This document shows positions 51,068 through 59,812 of a stretch of 64,000 nucleotides of DNA, piece by piece. Source of the stretch: Oerskovia merdavium (GTDB lineage: Bacteria; Actinomycetota; Actinomycetes; Actinomycetales; Cellulomonadaceae); contig NZ_JACSQF010000007.1 of assembly GCF_014836755.1 (NCBI RefSeq), positions 62,001 to 126,000 on the forward strand. The letters are read 5' to 3'. Within the stretch, counting starts at the first letter, position 1. Each line of letters opens with the position of its first letter. The position numbers were made by a program, and so were the translations under genes. The notes under the pieces were generated by a model. That model saw nothing but the letters and a program-made list of their open reading frames with translations, ran no database searches and was not told where the DNA came from.

Positions 51068-52807
51068 TCACTCGGCCGGAGCGGAGGCCCCTGCGGTCCC
51101 AGCGCCCGAGCCGCCGCCGTGCGTGCGGCGACGGTTGCGCTGGCGGCGCGGACGCGACGGAGCGCCGTCCGCGGACGCCCCGGCGGCCGGAGCCTCGGCG
51201 CGCGGAGCCTGCTCCGAACCTGCGGAGGCCGTCGCACCCGAGGAACGCTGCGCGCCCTCGGTGCTGCGGACACCCTCGCGTCCACCGGACCGGCCGGCGT
51301 CGCGCGAGCCGCTGCGCCCGCCGTCACGGCCACCCGAACGTCCGGCGTCGCGCGAGCCCGATCGGCCCGCGTCGCGGCCCGCGTCCCGACCACCGCGCGC
51401 GGACGACGGCGAGCCGCCGCGCTTGCCGGTCTCGCCCAGGTCCTCGAGCTTCTCGGCGTCCAGGCCCGCGCGGGTCTGCGCGGACTTGGGCAGGCGGCCC
51501 TTGGTGCCCTCGGGGATGTTGAGGTCCGAGTACAGGTGCGGGGACGTCGAGTACGTCTCGACGGGCTCCGGGATGTTCAGGTCCAGGGCCTTGTTGATGA
51601 GCGACCAGCGGGGCACGTCGTCCCAGTCGACGAACGTGACAGCCGTGCCCTTGTTGCCCGCGCGGCCCGTACGGCCCGTGCGGTGCAGGTAGGTCTTCTC
51701 GTCCTCGGGGCACTGGTAGTTCACGACGTGCGTGACGTCGTCGACGTCGATGCCGCGGGCCGCGACGTCGGTCGCGACGAGCACGTCGATCTTCCCGGAG
51801 CGGAAGGCGCGCAGCGCCTGCTCGCGGGCGCCCTGGCCCAGGTCGCCGTGGATCGCGCCCGAGGCGAAGCCGCGGTCCGCGAGCTCGTCGGCCACCTTGG
51901 CGGCCGTGCGCTTGGTGCGCGCGAACACGATCGTCAGACCGCGGCCCTCGGACTGGAGGATGCGCGCGAGGACCTCGACCTTGTCGAGCGCGTGCGCGCG
52001 GTAGACGACCTGCTTGATGTTCTTGACGGTCTGGCCGCCGTCGTCCGGGTCGTTGGCCCGGATGTGCGTCGGCTGCGTCATGTAGCGGCGGGCCATCGAG
52101 ACGACCGCGCCCGGCATGGTCGCCGAGAACAGCATGGTGTGGCGGGCCGCGGGCGTGCGCGAGAGGAGCTTCTCGACGTCGGGCAGGAAGCCCAGGTCGA
52201 GCATCTCGTCGGCCTCGTCGAGCACGACGCAGCGAGCGCGCGTGAGGTTGAGGTGCCCCTGGTTCATGAGGTCGATCATGCGACCCGGGGTGCCCACGAC
52301 GACCTCGACGCCCGCGTTGAGCGTCGCGATCTGCGGCTCGTACGCACGACCGCCGTAGAGCTGGATGATGCGGACGCTGCGCTTGGCCGAGGCGGCCTCG
52401 AGGTCGCCGGCGACCTGGACGGCGAGCTCACGGGTCGGGACGATGACGAGAGCCTGCGGCTTGCCCGGCGCGGGGAGCTGGTCGAAGCCCTCCTCGCCCG
52501 GGGCGACGACGCGGTGCAGCAGCGGCACGCCGAAGCCGAGCGTCTTGCCGGTACCGGTCTTGGCCTGGCCGATGATGTCGTGCCCCGACATCGCGACGGG
52601 CAGGGTCATGGCCTGGATGGGGAACGGGTGGGTGATGCCGGCGTCGGCCAGCGCCTCGACGATCTCCGGGCGGACACCGAAGTCCGCGAAGGAGACGTCC
52701 TTGGCCTGGACGCTCGACGAGAGCGTGCCCTGTGCGTCGTCGACAGGGGACTCGGCAGGGGTGAGGTCGAGCTCGGTGGGCTCGACAGGTGTTTCGGTGG
52801 TGGTCAC
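51068..52807 (-). CDS. DEAD-box RNA helicase with RG/D-rich C-terminal tail
   Basis: 579 residues: Q-motif FADFGVRPEIVEALADAGITHPFPIQ, Walker A AKTGTGKT, PTRELA, VLDEADEMLDLGF, FSATMP, ARGIDVDDV and HRTGRTGRAG. The C-terminal 150 residues are a repetitive RSGSRDAGRSGGRD tract ending in a basic RRQRNRRRTHGGG segment, typical RNA-binding tails. GTG at 52807 has ACGAGG six bases upstream. It probably acts in rRNA assembly, RNA decay or cold adaptation. A long structured leader precedes it. Confidence 0.94.
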   Translation of the reverse strand: MTTTETPVEPTELDLTPAESPVDDAQGTLSSSVQAKDVSFADFGVRPEIVEALADAGITHPFPIQAMTLPVAMSGHDIIGQAKTGTGKTLGFGVPLLHRVVAPGEEGFDQLPAPGKPQALVIVPTRELAVQVAGDLEAASAKRSVRIIQLYGGRAYEPQIATLNAGVEVVVGTPGRMIDLMNQGHLNLTRARCVVLDEADEMLDLGFLPDVEKLLSRTPAARHTMLFSATMPGAVVSMARRYMTQPTHIRANDPDDGGQTVKNIKQVVYRAHALDKVEVLARILQSEGRGLTIVFARTKRTAAKVADELADRGFASGAIHGDLGQGAREQALRAFRSGKIDVLVATDVAARGIDVDDVTHVVNYQCPEDEKTYLHRTGRTGRAGNKGTAVTFVDWDDVPRWSLINKALDLNIPEPVETYSTSPHLYSDLNIPEGTKGRLPKSAQTRAGLDAEKLEDLGETGKRGGSPSSARGGRDAGRDAGRSGSRDAGRSGGRDGGRSGSRDAGRSGGREGVRSTEGAQRSSGATASAGSEQAPRAEAPAAGASADGAPSRPRRQRNRRRTHGGGSGAGTAGASAPAE

Positions 52808-53227
52808 TGGTGCCTCGTGGTTCTGATGTCTGGCGCGAGGCCCCGCACGTGCGTGATCGACCCGACGGTTGGCGGGTCCACGATGCTCCGGGAAGATCCC
52901 AGGCAGGTACGGTCTCTCGCGCCTAGTGGCCGGCAGCCGATCGTGGGTATTCGCCGCGAAGACGTCGTCGGGGGTCGTCGGCCGTGAGGCGCGAACCCCG
53001 GTTCCGCCCGCGCGCACCGACCGAGGTCGGCGTCGTGCAGTGTCGTTCGCAAGTCTTTCGGCACGGGGTGGGGCTCACGAGCACCCACCGGGCACCGGGG
53101 ATTCGGACGACCGGGCAACCGATGTACCCCTCCATACTATCGGACGGCACCCGTCAAGCCGGTCAAGGCTCGTCATGTCGCGTCCCCCGACAGGGGACGT
53201 GCTGCGGGACTCGACTATCCTGACCCG
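52808..53227 (-). promoter_or_regulatory. 420-bp non-coding region with structured leader of the DEAD-box gene
   Basis: This is the divergent space between the helicase and the ferritin-like gene. A large stem (52918-52932 with 52979-52993: CGCGCCT/AGGCGCG and GGCCG/CGGCC separated by a symmetric 3-base internal loop) lies 110-185 bases before the helicase start. AT-containing TAGTATGG and two TTGAC motifs on the minus strand near 53125-53165 may be the promoter, giving a leader of about 300 bases. TATCCT (53216-53221) serves the plus-strand gene. Confidence 0.45.
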
Positions 53228-53965
53228 ATGAGCGAGCCGCAGCACCACGACCCGTCCGTCGGTACCGAGAAGCTCGCCACGGACCGTGACGCGATCGGTC
53301 TGCTGGGCCTCATCGCGTACACCGAGCTCGCGACCTTCGGCCGCCTCGCGGCCGACGCGGCGAACGCCCCGACCCTCGCGCAGCGCCACCAGCTCTCGCG
53401 CCACGCGGGCAAGATGCTCGCGCGCCACGAGCGCGTCCTCGAGCGCATCGCCGACCTGGGGGGCGACCCCGAGGCCGAGATGGGCGCGTTCGACGGCATC
53501 TTCGACGACTTCGAGGCGCGGACGCCGTCGAGCACCTGGTGGGAGGGCGTGCTCAAGGGGTACGTCGGCCACGGCGTCGCCGACGACTTCTGCCGCCTCG
53601 CCGCGGACGGGCTCGACGACGAGTCGCGCGACCTGGTCCTCGAGATCCTGTCGGACGGCGTCGACTCCGAGCGTTCGGCGACCGTCATCGCGGACGCCGC
53701 GGCGGCGGACCCCGTGCTTGCGTCACGCCTCGCGCTGTGGGGACGGCGGCTCGTGGGCGAGGCGCTCGGGCTGGTGCAGACGCTGCTCGCCGAGCGCGAG
53801 GGACTGAGCCGGCTCCTCGCGGACGGTGCGGGCCACCGCACCGAGGCCGGGACCCCCGGCGCGGCGGACGCGACGGGGACGGCCGCGGACCGTCAGGCGT
53901 GGGTCTTCTCGCAGCTCACGGCGGAGCACACGCGCAGGATGGGGCGGTTGGGCCTCGCGGCCTGA
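53228..53965 (+). CDS. Ferritin-like/MiaE-type protein
   Basis: 245 residues, mostly helical, with the diiron-type pattern LLGLIAYTELATFGRLAADAANAPT, RHAGKMLARHERVLERIADLGGDPEAEM and FCRLAADGLDDESRDLVLEILSD. This resembles the actinobacterial ferritin-like fold family near tRNA hydroxylase MiaE. ATG is exactly six bases after TATCCT with no Shine-Dalgarno sequence. The same neighbours occur next to rhlE in mycobacteria, as I recall. Enzymatic role unproven. Confidence 0.82.
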   Translation: MSEPQHHDPSVGTEKLATDRDAIGLLGLIAYTELATFGRLAADAANAPTLAQRHQLSRHAGKMLARHERVLERIADLGGDPEAEMGAFDGIFDDFEARTPSSTWWEGVLKGYVGHGVADDFCRLAADGLDDESRDLVLEILSDGVDSERSATVIADAAAADPVLASRLALWGRRLVGEALGLVQTLLAEREGLSRLLADGAGHRTEAGTPGAADATGTAADRQAWVFSQLTAEHTRRMGRLGLAA

Positions 53966-54018
53966 GCGGTCCGGTACAGCCTCGCGGCCTGAGCGCCTCA
54001 GGTCGTCGTGACGCACGA

Positions 54019-54063
54019 CGAGGGCGGTGCCCGGCCGTCGAGCCGGGGCACCGCCCTCGTTCT
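54019..54063. terminator. Strong bidirectional terminator
   Basis: CGAGGGCGGTGCCC (54019-54032) and GGGCACCGCCCTCG (54046-54059) form a perfect 14-bp stem followed by TTCTT on the plus strand. It lies between the convergent ferritin-like and DUF3107 genes. Confidence 0.85.
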
Positions 54064-54073
54064 TCGTGAGCCC

Positions 54074-54298
54074 TCAGAGGGAGCCGAAGCCCACCCGACG
54101 CTGCTCCTCGGTGCCGATCTCGACGTAGCCGATCGACGACGTCGGGACGATGACGCGGCGACCGCGTGAGTCGAGCAGCTCGAGTGCCGGTCCGCCCGCC
54201 AGGGCGGCCGAGACGGCGGCGGCGACGGCCTCCGTGGTCTCCTCCGTCTCGATCACGAGCTCGCGGGCCAAGTTCTGCACACCGATGGTGACTTCCAC
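54074..54298 (-). CDS. DUF3107 protein
   Basis: 74 residues: VEVTIGVQNLARELVIETEETTEAVAAAVSAALAG, then LLDSRGRRVIVPTSSIGYVEIG, the DUF3107 pattern (mycobacterial TB9.4/Rv3208A type). GTG at 54298 is preceded by AAGGAGAATCAC. It sits next to a TetR gene, as in mycobacteria. Cytoplasmic, function unknown. Confidence 0.9.
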   Translation of the reverse strand: MEVTIGVQNLARELVIETEETTEAVAAAVSAALAGGPALELLDSRGRRVIVPTSSIGYVEIGTEEQRRVGFGSL

Positions 54299-54455
54299 GT
54301 GATTCTCCTTCGCGAGCGTCGCCCGCGGGTGATCCCGCCGGCCACTGGTCGACAACTCCTCCGATACTAACGAGATTCCCGGTGACCTCCGGTGCTCCCG
54401 CGCTGGTGAGGGGTGGGGGCGCGCGCTGGTGGGGGTACCGAGGGGCTCCGAACCG

Positions 54456-55139
54456 TCAGGCGTCGCGGCGGAGCATCCCGTGGACGCCGCGCCAGGCGAG
54501 CGCGGGCAGCAGGCGGGTCAGCTCGGCGGTCGTCACGTCGCTCCCGGCGCGCACGGCCTCGGTCGCCGCCGTCCGGGCGATCGCGGTGCAGGTCCGGGCG
54601 ACCACGAGCGCCTCCTGCTCGGTGAGCGACGTGAGCCGTCCGAGCACCTCGGCGAACTCGCGCGAGTTGATCTCGTCGGGCTCGAGCACGCGAGCCCGGA
54701 CGCCGGGGTCGCGCATGACGTCGGACTCGAACAGGAGCCCGGCCGACGGGCCGGCAGACCGGGCGTAGTCGACGTAGGCCCGTACGATCCCCTCGATCAC
54801 GGCGAGCCCGTCGACCGCGAGGGCGTCGAGGTCCTCGGACGACGTGCCGGGGGCCGCCGAGCGGAAGGGCGCGAGGACGGCGCGCACCGAACGGACCAGG
54901 GCTGCACCCTGCTCGTCGACCAGGGCCATGTAGAGGTCGAGCTTCGACGGGAAGTGCCGGTACAGCACGGGCTTGCTGACCCCGGCGCCGTCCGCGATGT
55001 CGTCCATGGTGATGTGGTGGTAGCCGTGGTCGGAGAACAGGCGCTCGGCGACCGCGAGCAGCTGGGCGCGCCGCTCGTCCCGTGGCATGCGCACGGGTAT
55101 GGACCTGGTGGTTCTCGGCTTCTCTGCGACCCCCGACAT
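54456..55139 (-). CDS. TetR-family transcriptional regulator
   Basis: 227 residues: N-terminal HTH DERRAQLLAVAERLFSDHGYHHITMDDIADGAGVSKPVLYRHFPSKLDLYMALVDEQG, then an all-helical ligand domain (Rv3208-like). TACTAT (55146-55151) is exactly six bases before the ATG, so it is probably leaderless. It is divergent from the DUF3152 gene with only 57 bases between start codons, so it may control both. Ligand unknown. Confidence 0.92.
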   Translation of the reverse strand: MSGVAEKPRTTRSIPVRMPRDERRAQLLAVAERLFSDHGYHHITMDDIADGAGVSKPVLYRHFPSKLDLYMALVDEQGAALVRSVRAVLAPFRSAAPGTSSEDLDALAVDGLAVIEGIVRAYVDYARSAGPSAGLLFESDVMRDPGVRARVLEPDEINSREFAEVLGRLTSLTEQEALVVARTCTAIARTAATEAVRAGSDVTTAELTRLLPALAWRGVHGMLRRDA

Positions 55140-55196
55140 GCGGCGATAGTACGGGCCGCGGCGACGGGCCGTGACGGGCGGTGCGATCATGGACAC

Positions 55197-56249
55197 GTGA
55201 TGCCCCCGGAAGCCCCCCACGACGGATCGAGGGGACGTCCGGAGGGCGCCCCGCAGTGGCACGAACGCGCAGGTCAGGCGTCGTCCGCCCGCCCGACGGC
55301 GCCGCGCACCTCGCGCAGGGCGCGCGCCAGGGCCGGCCTGGGACGGGTCCGCCGGCGCGGGATGCGTCGCGGTCCTGCGCTCGTCCTCGCGTCGGTCGGT
55401 CTCCTGGCCGGGCTCGGGGCCGGGGGGCTCGGTGCGGGGTCGCTCGTGCCGGGAGCTCCTGGGGCGGCCGACGCCGCGGTGGCGGGCGGTGCGCCGGACG
55501 GCTCGGTGAGCGGCGCCGTCGGGCAGGTTGTCGACGGGACGCCTGCCGAGGTCGACGCGACCACCCCGGGGACCGACGCGACCGCCGGAGCGTCCGAGAC
55601 GCGGGGCGAGGACGCCGCGAGCCGGTCCGTCCGGGACCCCCAGCTGGGGCTCGACGGGCCCGGGTCGCTCCCGCTCGTGCTCGAACGTGAGGTCGAGGCG
55701 GGGTCCGGCCTGGTCGGGACCGAGGTGGTGCCGGACCTCGGGGGTGCGCTCGTCGTCGTGCCCGCGGAGGTCGCGGCGCCGGGGACCGGGACGGTCAAGA
55801 CCGTGCGCGTCGAGGTCGAGGAGGGGCTGCCCGTGGACGGCGAGACGTTCGCCGCGGCCGTCCTGGCGACGCTCAACGACCCCCGGGGCTGGGGACCGGT
55901 CGACGGTGTGACGTTCGCCCGGACGGGGGGAGACGCGAGCATCCGTGTGGTCCTGGCGAGCCCGGCCACGACCGACAGGCTGTGCGCCCCGCTCAGGACC
56001 GGGGGGACGTACTCGTGCGGTGTCACCGGTGCGGCGATCCTCAACTTCTCGCGCTGGGTCGAGGGGGCCTCGGACTTCGACGGCGACATGGGGCTGTACC
56101 GGCACTACCTGGTGAACCACGAGGTGGGGCACGTGCTGGGCCACCGGCACGTGAGCTGCCCCGCGCCGGGGACCCTCGCCCCCGTCATGGTGCAGCAGTC
56201 CATGTCGACCGAGGGCTGCCTGCCCAACGGGTGGCCGACGCTCGGGTAG
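55197..56249 (+). CDS. DUF3152 secreted zinc-protease-like protein
   Basis: About 350 residues: a basic 55-residue N-terminus, one membrane/signal segment (ALVLASVGLLAGLGAGGLGAGSL), a low-complexity linker, and a C-terminal DUF3152 domain with H308-E-x-x-H312-x-x-x-H316 (NHEVGHVLGHRH) and conserved cysteines. This resembles a metzincin-type zinc site. Start GTG 55197 or ATG 55200; GATCAT lies six bases before the GTG. The substrate is unknown. Confidence 0.85.
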   Translation: MMPPEAPHDGSRGRPEGAPQWHERAGQASSARPTAPRTSRRARARAGLGRVRRRGMRRGPALVLASVGLLAGLGAGGLGAGSLVPGAPGAADAAVAGGAPDGSVSGAVGQVVDGTPAEVDATTPGTDATAGASETRGEDAASRSVRDPQLGLDGPGSLPLVLEREVEAGSGLVGTEVVPDLGGALVVVPAEVAAPGTGTVKTVRVEVEEGLPVDGETFAAAVLATLNDPRGWGPVDGVTFARTGGDASIRVVLASPATTDRLCAPLRTGGTYSCGVTGAAILNFSRWVEGASDFDGDMGLYRHYLVNHEVGHVLGHRHVSCPAPGTLAPVMVQQSMSTEGCLPNGWPTLG

Positions 56250-56368
56250 GGGATCCGGGCGTCGTCCGCGAACCCGGCCTGCTGTGCCGCCCGGGACCCG
56301 ACGAGACCCGGGGCGTGCCCGTCGCCCGGGTGCGCCGGGCTGTGGGTGGCTCGTGATGAGATCTTCCC

Positions 56369-59300
56369 GTGCTGCACCTCCCGGACCTCCGCCTCGTCCT
56401 GCCGGACACCGCTTCCGCGGCGCCCGTCCGGCTCGACGCGACCCAGCGGGCCGCGCTCGACGCGGCGCGCTCGGAACCGGCGACCCTGGTGGTCGGGGCG
56501 CCCGGGACGGGCAAGACGACCGTGGCCATCGAGGTCGCCGCACAGGCGTTGAACGAGGGGGTCGACCCGGCACGCGTCCTGGTGATCGCGGCCTCGCGGC
56601 GCTCGGCGGCAGAGGTCCGGGACCGGTTGTCGGCCCGCGCGGACCGGACGGTCAGCGCCCCCATGGTGCGCACGGCTGCGGCGGCGGCGTTCGCGGTGCT
56701 GCGTGCTCGCGCGGCCGCGATCGGCGAGCCGCCCCCCACGCTCATCTCCGGCCCCGAGCAGGACCTCCTCCTGGCCGAGCTCCTCGCGGGGCACCTCGAC
56801 GGGGACGGCGTGCCGCTGCGCCTGCCGGACGGGCTGCCGGAGGAGGTACTGGCCCTGCGCGGGCTGCGCCAGGAGCTGCGCGACCTGCTGATGCGCGCGG
56901 CCGAGCGTGGCCTGACGCCCGCGGACCTCGACGACCTGGGCGCGGCGCACGAGCGGCCCGAGTGGCGGACCGCCGCGCAGGTCTACCAGGAGTACCTCGA
57001 CGTGACCGCGCTGCGCGTCGGCACCCCGGACCTGGGCGCGCGCTACGACCCCGCCGTCGTGGTGGACGAGGCCGCCGAGGCGCTGCTCGCCTGGGAGGAC
57101 GAGGTCACGGGTGCGGTGAAGCCCACGTGGGACCTGGTCGTCGTGGACGACTACCAGGAGGCGACGATCGCCACCGCGCGCTTCTTGCGCGTCGTGCACG
57201 ACGCGGGCGCACGCCTCGTGCTCCTGGCGGACCCGGACACCGCGGTCCAGACCTTCCGTGGCGCGAGCCCGGGACTGGTCGGTCGGGCTGCGGCACCCGT
57301 GCGCCGTCGTGCTGCGACGGGCGAGTTCGACGCGCGCGTCGAGGTCCTCGGGACCGCCTGGCGACAGGAGGACGCGCTGCGCGACGTCACCCGGACCGTG
57401 ACGACCCAGATCGGTACGGTCGCGGGGGCGGTCCACCGTGGTGCTGCGGCCTCACCCGTTCCCGTCTCCGAGGACGGGGCTCCTCGCGGGGCGTCGGTCG
57501 CGCTGCTCGGCAGCGGCGCCGAGGAGGCCGCGTACGTCGCCCGTGAGCTGCGCGCCGAGCACCTGCTGCACGGCACGCCGTGGGGACGTATGGCCGTGGT
57601 CTGCCGCGCAGGGGCCCAGCTCGCGACGCTCCGGCGCGCCCTCATCGCGGCCTCGGTGCCCGTCGGGATCCTCGGCTCGGACGTCCCGCTGCGCGAGGAG
57701 CCCGCGGTCACGCCGCTGCTCGCGATCATGCGCGTCGCGGTGGGCCTGCCCCCGGCCGGGTACTCCCGGGGCCTGGACGGCGTGCGCGGCACAGCAGGGA
57801 TCGACGACGCCGTGACCCGTGACGTGGGAGACCCCGCCGAGACCCTGATCGAGCGGGAGCCGCAGGTTTCCGGCGCGGCCTTCGACGAGCTGGACCCCGT
57901 GACGGCTGCTGCGCTCGTGACCTCTCCCGTGGGCGGGCTGGACGTGGTCGCGCTGCGACGCCTGCGCCGGGCGCTGCGCGCCGAGGAGCTCGGGTCGGGC
58001 GGCGGGCGCACGTCGGACGCGCTCCTGGTCGAGGTCCTGCTCGACCCGTCGCGCGCCGCGACGCTGCCCGCGAGCGTGCGCCGTGGAGCCTTGGCCGTGG
58101 CCCGGGTGATCGCGGCCGGACGCGAGTCCACGCTGGCCCCCGACGCGACCGCGCAGACCGTCCTCTGGGCGATCTGGAGCGCGACCGGGCTCTCGGACCG
58201 CTGGCGCGACGCCGCGCTGGGCGGGGGAGCGGTCGGTGCGCGCGCCGACCGCGACCTCGACGCGGTCCTCGCCCTCTTCCGAGCCGCCGAGACGTTCGTC
58301 GACCGCATGCCGGGAGCCCCGCCGTCGGCGTTCGTGGAGTACCTCGAGTCCCAGGACCTCCCCGCGGACTCGCTCGCGGCCAGGGCTGCCGGGACGGACT
58401 CGGTCGCGGCGCTCACGCCCGCGGGCGCCGCGGGGCGCGAGTGGGACGTGGTGGTCGTGGCCGGGGTCCAGGACGGCGTGTGGCCGGACCTGCGCCTGCG
58501 CGACTCCCTGCTCGGCTCGGAGGCGCTCGCCGAGCTCCTCGCGGGGCGCTCGCAGGACGCGCACGGCCTGGGCCCGGACGCACGGCGCGCCGTCCTGACC
58601 GACGAGCTGCGCTCGTTCGCGGTCGCGACGTCCCGCGCGTCGCGCCGCCTGCTCGTCACCGCCGTGAGCGACGTCGACGAGGTGCCCTCGCCCTTCGTCG
58701 ACCTCGTGTGCCCACCGGCAGGACCGGGCGACCCCGAGGGTGCGGACGGCGGGCCCCAGGACGGTGGCGACGGGGACGACCCGGTGGGATCCGACGAGGA
58801 GCGCGACCCTCGCCGTGTCCAGGTCGGGCCACCCCTCGACCTGCGCGGTCTCGTGGCCGCGGCGCGCAGCCTGCTCGTGGAAGAGGTCGTGCGCGGGGAC
58901 GGTGCCACGCGAGACGAGCGGGGCCCTGCCGACCCCGAGCGTCCCGAGGCGCTCGCGGAGCTGCTCGCCGACCTGGCGCTCGCAGGGGTGGGCGAGGCCC
59001 GCCCCGAGTCCTGGTACGGCGTCAACCCCGTCTCGAGCACCGAGCCCCTGTGGGGGCCGGAGGACACCGTCATGATCTCGCCGTCCAAGGTCGAGTCGGT
59101 GAGCAGGTGCGCGCTGCGCTGGGCCGTGGAGAGCGCGGGCGGCACGGCCCCCGACGCGACGGCCCAGTCGCTCGGCAACCTGGTCCACTCGATCGCGCAG
59201 GAGGCCCCGCGCGGCACGCACTCCGAGCTCGCCGCCGAGCTGGACCGTCGCTGGCCCGAGCTCGCGCTCACGCCGGGCTGGCCCACGACCCAGACACGCC

Positions 59301-59812
59301 ACAAGGCCGAGGACATGGTCGGCCGCCTCGCGGGATACCTCCAGGCCTCGGGCGAGCCGCTCCTGGTCGAGGCGCCGTTCGAGCTGGAGATCGGCCGCGC
59401 CGTGCTGCGCGGGGTCATCGACCGGGTCGAGGACGCCGGGGACGGCGCGGTGCGCGTCGCGGACCTCAAGACGGGCAAGACCAAGCCGTCCGTCGCGGAA
59501 GCCGTGACCAACCCCCAGCTCGGTACGTACCAGCTCGCGGTCGAGGGCGGCGCGCTCGACCTGCCCGAGGGCACGCGGAGCGCCGGCGCGCAGCTCGTGT
59601 TCGTGGGAGACGGCAAGGACGCCGGGCTGCGGACACAGTCCGCGCTGGAGCCCGAGCCCGACGGGTCGAGCTGGGCACGCGAGCTCGTCGAGGACGTCGC
59701 GGACACCATGGCCGACTCGGTGTTCACGGCCCGCGAGAACAAGCTGTGCTCGGTGTGCCCCGTGCGCAGGTCCTGCCCCCTGATGACGGAAGGCCGCCAG
59801 GTGATCGCATGA
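56369..59812 (+). CDS. adnA: AdnA-type helicase-nuclease subunit with Fe-S cysteines
   Basis: 1147 residues: UvrD-like motor (Walker A GAPGTGKT, 43-50; motif II VVVDDYQE with D260-D261 instead of D-E), then a C-terminal RecB-type nuclease with H940, D1032-x-K1034 (ADLKTGK) and Q1050-Y1054. Four cysteines, C914 and C1127/C1130/C1136, should bind a 4Fe-4S cluster. With AdnB it resects double-strand breaks, as in mycobacteria. GTG start at 56369; overlaps adnB by four bases (ATGA). Confidence 0.92.
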   Translation: MLHLPDLRLVLPDTASAAPVRLDATQRAALDAARSEPATLVVGAPGTGKTTVAIEVAAQALNEGVDPARVLVIAASRRSAAEVRDRLSARADRTVSAPMVRTAAAAAFAVLRARAAAIGEPPPTLISGPEQDLLLAELLAGHLDGDGVPLRLPDGLPEEVLALRGLRQELRDLLMRAAERGLTPADLDDLGAAHERPEWRTAAQVYQEYLDVTALRVGTPDLGARYDPAVVVDEAAEALLAWEDEVTGAVKPTWDLVVVDDYQEATIATARFLRVVHDAGARLVLLADPDTAVQTFRGASPGLVGRAAAPVRRRAATGEFDARVEVLGTAWRQEDALRDVTRTVTTQIGTVAGAVHRGAAASPVPVSEDGAPRGASVALLGSGAEEAAYVARELRAEHLLHGTPWGRMAVVCRAGAQLATLRRALIAASVPVGILGSDVPLREEPAVTPLLAIMRVAVGLPPAGYSRGLDGVRGTAGIDDAVTRDVGDPAETLIEREPQVSGAAFDELDPVTAAALVTSPVGGLDVVALRRLRRALRAEELGSGGGRTSDALLVEVLLDPSRAATLPASVRRGALAVARVIAAGRESTLAPDATAQTVLWAIWSATGLSDRWRDAALGGGAVGARADRDLDAVLALFRAAETFVDRMPGAPPSAFVEYLESQDLPADSLAARAAGTDSVAALTPAGAAGREWDVVVVAGVQDGVWPDLRLRDSLLGSEALAELLAGRSQDAHGLGPDARRAVLTDELRSFAVATSRASRRLLVTAVSDVDEVPSPFVDLVCPPAGPGDPEGADGGPQDGGDGDDPVGSDEERDPRRVQVGPPLDLRGLVAAARSLLVEEVVRGDGATRDERGPADPERPEALAELLADLALAGVGEARPESWYGVNPVSSTEPLWGPEDTVMISPSKVESVSRCALRWAVESAGGTAPDATAQSLGNLVHSIAQEAPRGTHSELAAELDRRWPELALTPGWPTTQTRHKAEDMVGRLAGYLQASGEPLLVEAPFELEIGRAVLRGVIDRVEDAGDGAVRVADLKTGKTKPSVAEAVTNPQLGTYQLAVEGGALDLPEGTRSAGAQLVFVGDGKDAGLRTQSALEPEPDGSSWARELVEDVADTMADSVFTARENKLCSVCPVRRSCPLMTEGRQVIA

